Below, one piece after another: positions 62,374 to 64,000 of a stretch of 64,000 bases of DNA. Location: positions 160,205-224,204 of the forward strand of contig NZ_JAAIUV010000003.1 of the NCBI RefSeq assembly GCF_010975035.1. The letters are read 5' to 3'. The notes beneath the pieces are model-generated. The model saw only the letters and a program-made list of their open reading frames with translations, was not told the origin of the DNA and did no database searches. How positions within the stretch are numbered: the first letter of the stretch is position 1; each line of letters opens with the position of its first letter. The position numbers and the translations under genes are program-made. This DNA is from Neobacillus thermocopriae (GTDB lineage: Bacteria; Bacillota; Bacilli; Bacillales; Cytobacillaceae).

Positions 62374-63828
62374 ATGGAACAAATTTGTTTTGAATTACAA
62401 AATGTGGAAGTGATTTATTTAGATAAAGAAATTTTTAAGATTGAACGATTGGCAGTACACCAATTTGACCGCATTGGTATCGTTGGTAAAAATGGTGCAG
62501 GGAAAAGTACTTTAATAAAGGTACTTGCGGGTATGGTGCAGCCAACAGCAGGGAAAGTGAACCGTTTCGTTGATTTTGGATATTTTGAGCAAGTGGAAGC
62601 TCCCTCCATCAAAGAAGCGGATCCGTCCTTACTTGGAAAATTGCATGTTCCTCAACAATCTGTTCAGTTAAGTGGCGGAGAGCAAACAAGGCTGAAGCTG
62701 GCTCAATTGTTTACTCATTATTACGAAGCGCTATTATTGGACGAACCAACCACTCACTTGGATCAAGAGGGTATATCTTTTTTACTGGATGAATTACGGT
62801 ATTATTATGGAGCATTGATTGTCATTAGTCATGACCGTGCCTTGTTGGATGAACTTGTCACTACAATTTGGGAAGTAGATGGGGGAAAAATCAACATTTA
62901 TTCAGGTAATTATAGTGATTACATGGCTCAAAAACAATTAGAACGTGAACAACAGCTCCAAGCTCGCGAACAATACTTGAAAGAAAAAAGCCGGCTGGAA
63001 AAAGCAGCTCAGGAAAAAATGAAAAAAGCGGAAAAAATTGTTCAGGCAGGCAGCATGTCTAAAAAAGAAGCGAATGCCAAACCGAATAAGATGTATATGA
63101 CAAAATCAAAAGGCACGAGCCAAAAAGCTGTCCAGCGTGCTGCAAAAGCTATTGAACATCGGATGGAAAAGCTTAAGGTAGTGGAAGCCGTACAAGAAGA
63201 AAGGCCCATTCAATTCCGTCAATCGAAGGCGCTTGAATTGCATAATAAATTTCCCGTTATGGCCAACAGACTAACACTTCGTGTTCAGGATCAAGTGCTA
63301 TTGGATGAAGTAAGTTTCCAAATACCTTTAGGTAAGAAAATTGCTATTACCGGCAGCAATGGTTGCGGGAAAAGTACCTTGTTGCACCATATTGCCCATA
63401 AGGGAAATGGATTAACCATATCACCAAAAGCTCAGTTTGGATATTTTCGTCAAATGAGTTATCAATTTATGAATGATGAAACGGTTTTACAATTTTTGAA
63501 AAATCGTTCAGAATATGATGAAGGATTTCTACGTAGTGTTTTACATTCGATGCAGTTTGTCGGTACGGATTTAGTAAAAAGTGTGAAGTCATTAAGTGGA
63601 GGAGAGGCTATTCGCCTTCAACTTTGTCAGTTGTTCCTTGGGGAATACAACATTTTGTTATTAGATGAACCAACTAATTTCTTAGATATTCATGCGATTG
63701 AAGCATTAGAACGGTTTATCTCTGCCTATGAAGGTACAATCTTATTTGTATCCCACGATAAGCAATTTATAAAAAATGTCGCTGACGTAAACTTTCATAT
63801 TGTTGACAAAAAATTGATCCAAAGGTGA
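62374..63828 (+). CDS. Msr-type ABC-F ribosome protection protein
   Basis: The 484-residue protein has two ABC ATPase domains and no membrane part. Domain 1: Walker A GIVGKNGAGKSTLIK near residue 35, signature QLSGGEQTRLKLAQL near 97 and Walker B ALLLDEPTTHLD near 118. The linker (about 185-290) is basic and coiled. Domain 2: ITGSNGCGKSTLL near 327, SLSGGEAIRLQL near 407, LLLDEPTNFLD near 427. The block RPIQFRQSKALELHNKFP, length and order resemble MsrD, which frees ribosomes from macrolides. GGGAGG precedes the ATG. The leader supports macrolide-induced resistance; the exact drug range cannot be told. Confidence 0.9.
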   Translation: MEQICFELQNVEVIYLDKEIFKIERLAVHQFDRIGIVGKNGAGKSTLIKVLAGMVQPTAGKVNRFVDFGYFEQVEAPSIKEADPSLLGKLHVPQQSVQLSGGEQTRLKLAQLFTHYYEALLLDEPTTHLDQEGISFLLDELRYYYGALIVISHDRALLDELVTTIWEVDGGKINIYSGNYSDYMAQKQLEREQQLQAREQYLKEKSRLEKAAQEKMKKAEKIVQAGSMSKKEANAKPNKMYMTKSKGTSQKAVQRAAKAIEHRMEKLKVVEAVQEERPIQFRQSKALELHNKFPVMANRLTLRVQDQVLLDEVSFQIPLGKKIAITGSNGCGKSTLLHHIAHKGNGLTISPKAQFGYFRQMSYQFMNDETVLQFLKNRSEYDEGFLRSVLHSMQFVGTDLVKSVKSLSGGEAIRLQLCQLFLGEYNILLLDEPTNFLDIHAIEALERFISAYEGTILFVSHDKQFIKNVADVNFHIVDKKLIQR

Positions 63829-63878
63829 TAGGGGAGAAGAAAATAAAAAAAGCCTCTGACGGGAATGAATCCGTAAAA

Positions 63879-64000
63879 TGTACCCTATAAGATGGACACT
63901 TTGAAAAAAGTCCTTCTTGTAGGGTACTTTTGTTTATAATGAGAAAAAAGATGTTGGAGCGGAACTAGAATGACGAAGAGACTATTAACGAAAAAAGAAC
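63879..64000 (+). mobile_element. left end of an IS3-like insertion sequence
   Basis: From TGTACCCTATAAGATGGACA the sequence forms a long hairpin (63880-63927; GTACCCTA / TAGGGTAC plus GGAC/GTCC). The transposase start at 63970 follows. The end sequence and orfA start are of the type seen in IS3-family elements of Bacillus. The rest lies outside the window. The hairpin also follows the ABC-F gene and, with its TTTT tail, may end its transcription. Confidence 0.65.
63970..64000 (+). CDS. transposase OrfA start, partial
   Basis: The ATG at 63970 after TTGGAG opens MTKRLLTKKE and runs off the window. The opening resembles IS3-type OrfA proteins with an N-terminal HTH. A TATAAT box (63935 region) lies upstream. 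Only ten residues are visible, so the family rests partly on the flanking repeat. Confidence 0.5.
   Translation, partial: MTKRLLTKKE

Overview
The window is about 64 kb of low-GC Firmicute chromosome, most probably Bacillaceae (a Bacillus, Neobacillus or close relative). The reasons are strong AGGAGG-type ribosome binding sites, TTG/GTG starts, Fur, CcpA, PadR and Rrf2 regulators, a DhbF-type bacillibactin synthetase, a secreted subtilisin and a CwlT/YkwD-style CAP protein. I cannot fix the genus. No rRNA, tRNA, CRISPR array or prophage was seen.

Layout. 1-3.6 kb: the 3' end of a myo-inositol catabolic operon (iolD'-iolE-iolJ-iolB) with a clear terminator. 3.6-7.0 kb: an accessory pair, a PLD-helicase-DUF3427 protein convergent with a NUDIX hydrolase and sharing one terminator. 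7.3-25.2 kb: mostly single genes. These include a YdcZ-type transporter, rlmA with an attenuator-like leader, an alpha/beta hydrolase, a LacI regulator with its own operator-like palindrome, a decayed MaoC gene, an HTH/coiled-coil/J-domain protein, yhdT-panF, CBS and CAP proteins, a CynX-type exporter, DUF6241 paralogues (one frameshifted), and kynU under a perfect CcpA site. DUF2971, DUF4317 and YggT proteins close this stretch.

25.8-40.2 kb is a complete catechol siderophore locus: dhbA-dhbC-dhbB-aroA-like, then dhbE-ArCP-dhbF-mbtH-small ORF-sfp, with Fur boxes before dhbA and dhbE. The DhbF specificity residues read Gly and Thr, so the product should be bacillibactin or very close. Compared with Bacillus subtilis, isochorismatase and aryl carrier protein are separate genes, and a dedicated DAHP synthase and the phosphopantetheinyl transferase are built in.

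40.2-46.6 kb is an accessory region. A PadR-HAAS operon has its HAAS gene split by about 1.8 kb carrying a secreted Cys-rich bacteriocin-like precursor and a small membrane protein, a candidate toxin/immunity pair. PadR is preceded by three 28-bp repeats. A 185-bp tandem duplication of a dispersed repeat follows, then a subtilisin and a membrane protein.

46.8-49.3 kb holds a three-gene cassette (GTP cyclohydrolase II, RibD, HAD phosphatase) that could make 5-amino-6-ribitylaminouracil outside the normal riboflavin operon. 49.7-61.8 kb has an orphan membrane gene, a MOSC protein, a sulfur-assimilation locus (Rrf2 regulator, YezD, sulfate ABC transporter), several single genes and a Fur-controlled flavodoxin.

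62-64 kb ends with an Msr-type ABC-F ribosome protection gene preceded by an ErmD-type macrolide-stalling leader peptide and an attenuator. That attenuator's terminator resembles the one before rlmA, suggesting the two ribosome-targeted genes are induced the same way. An IS3-like element begins at the right edge.
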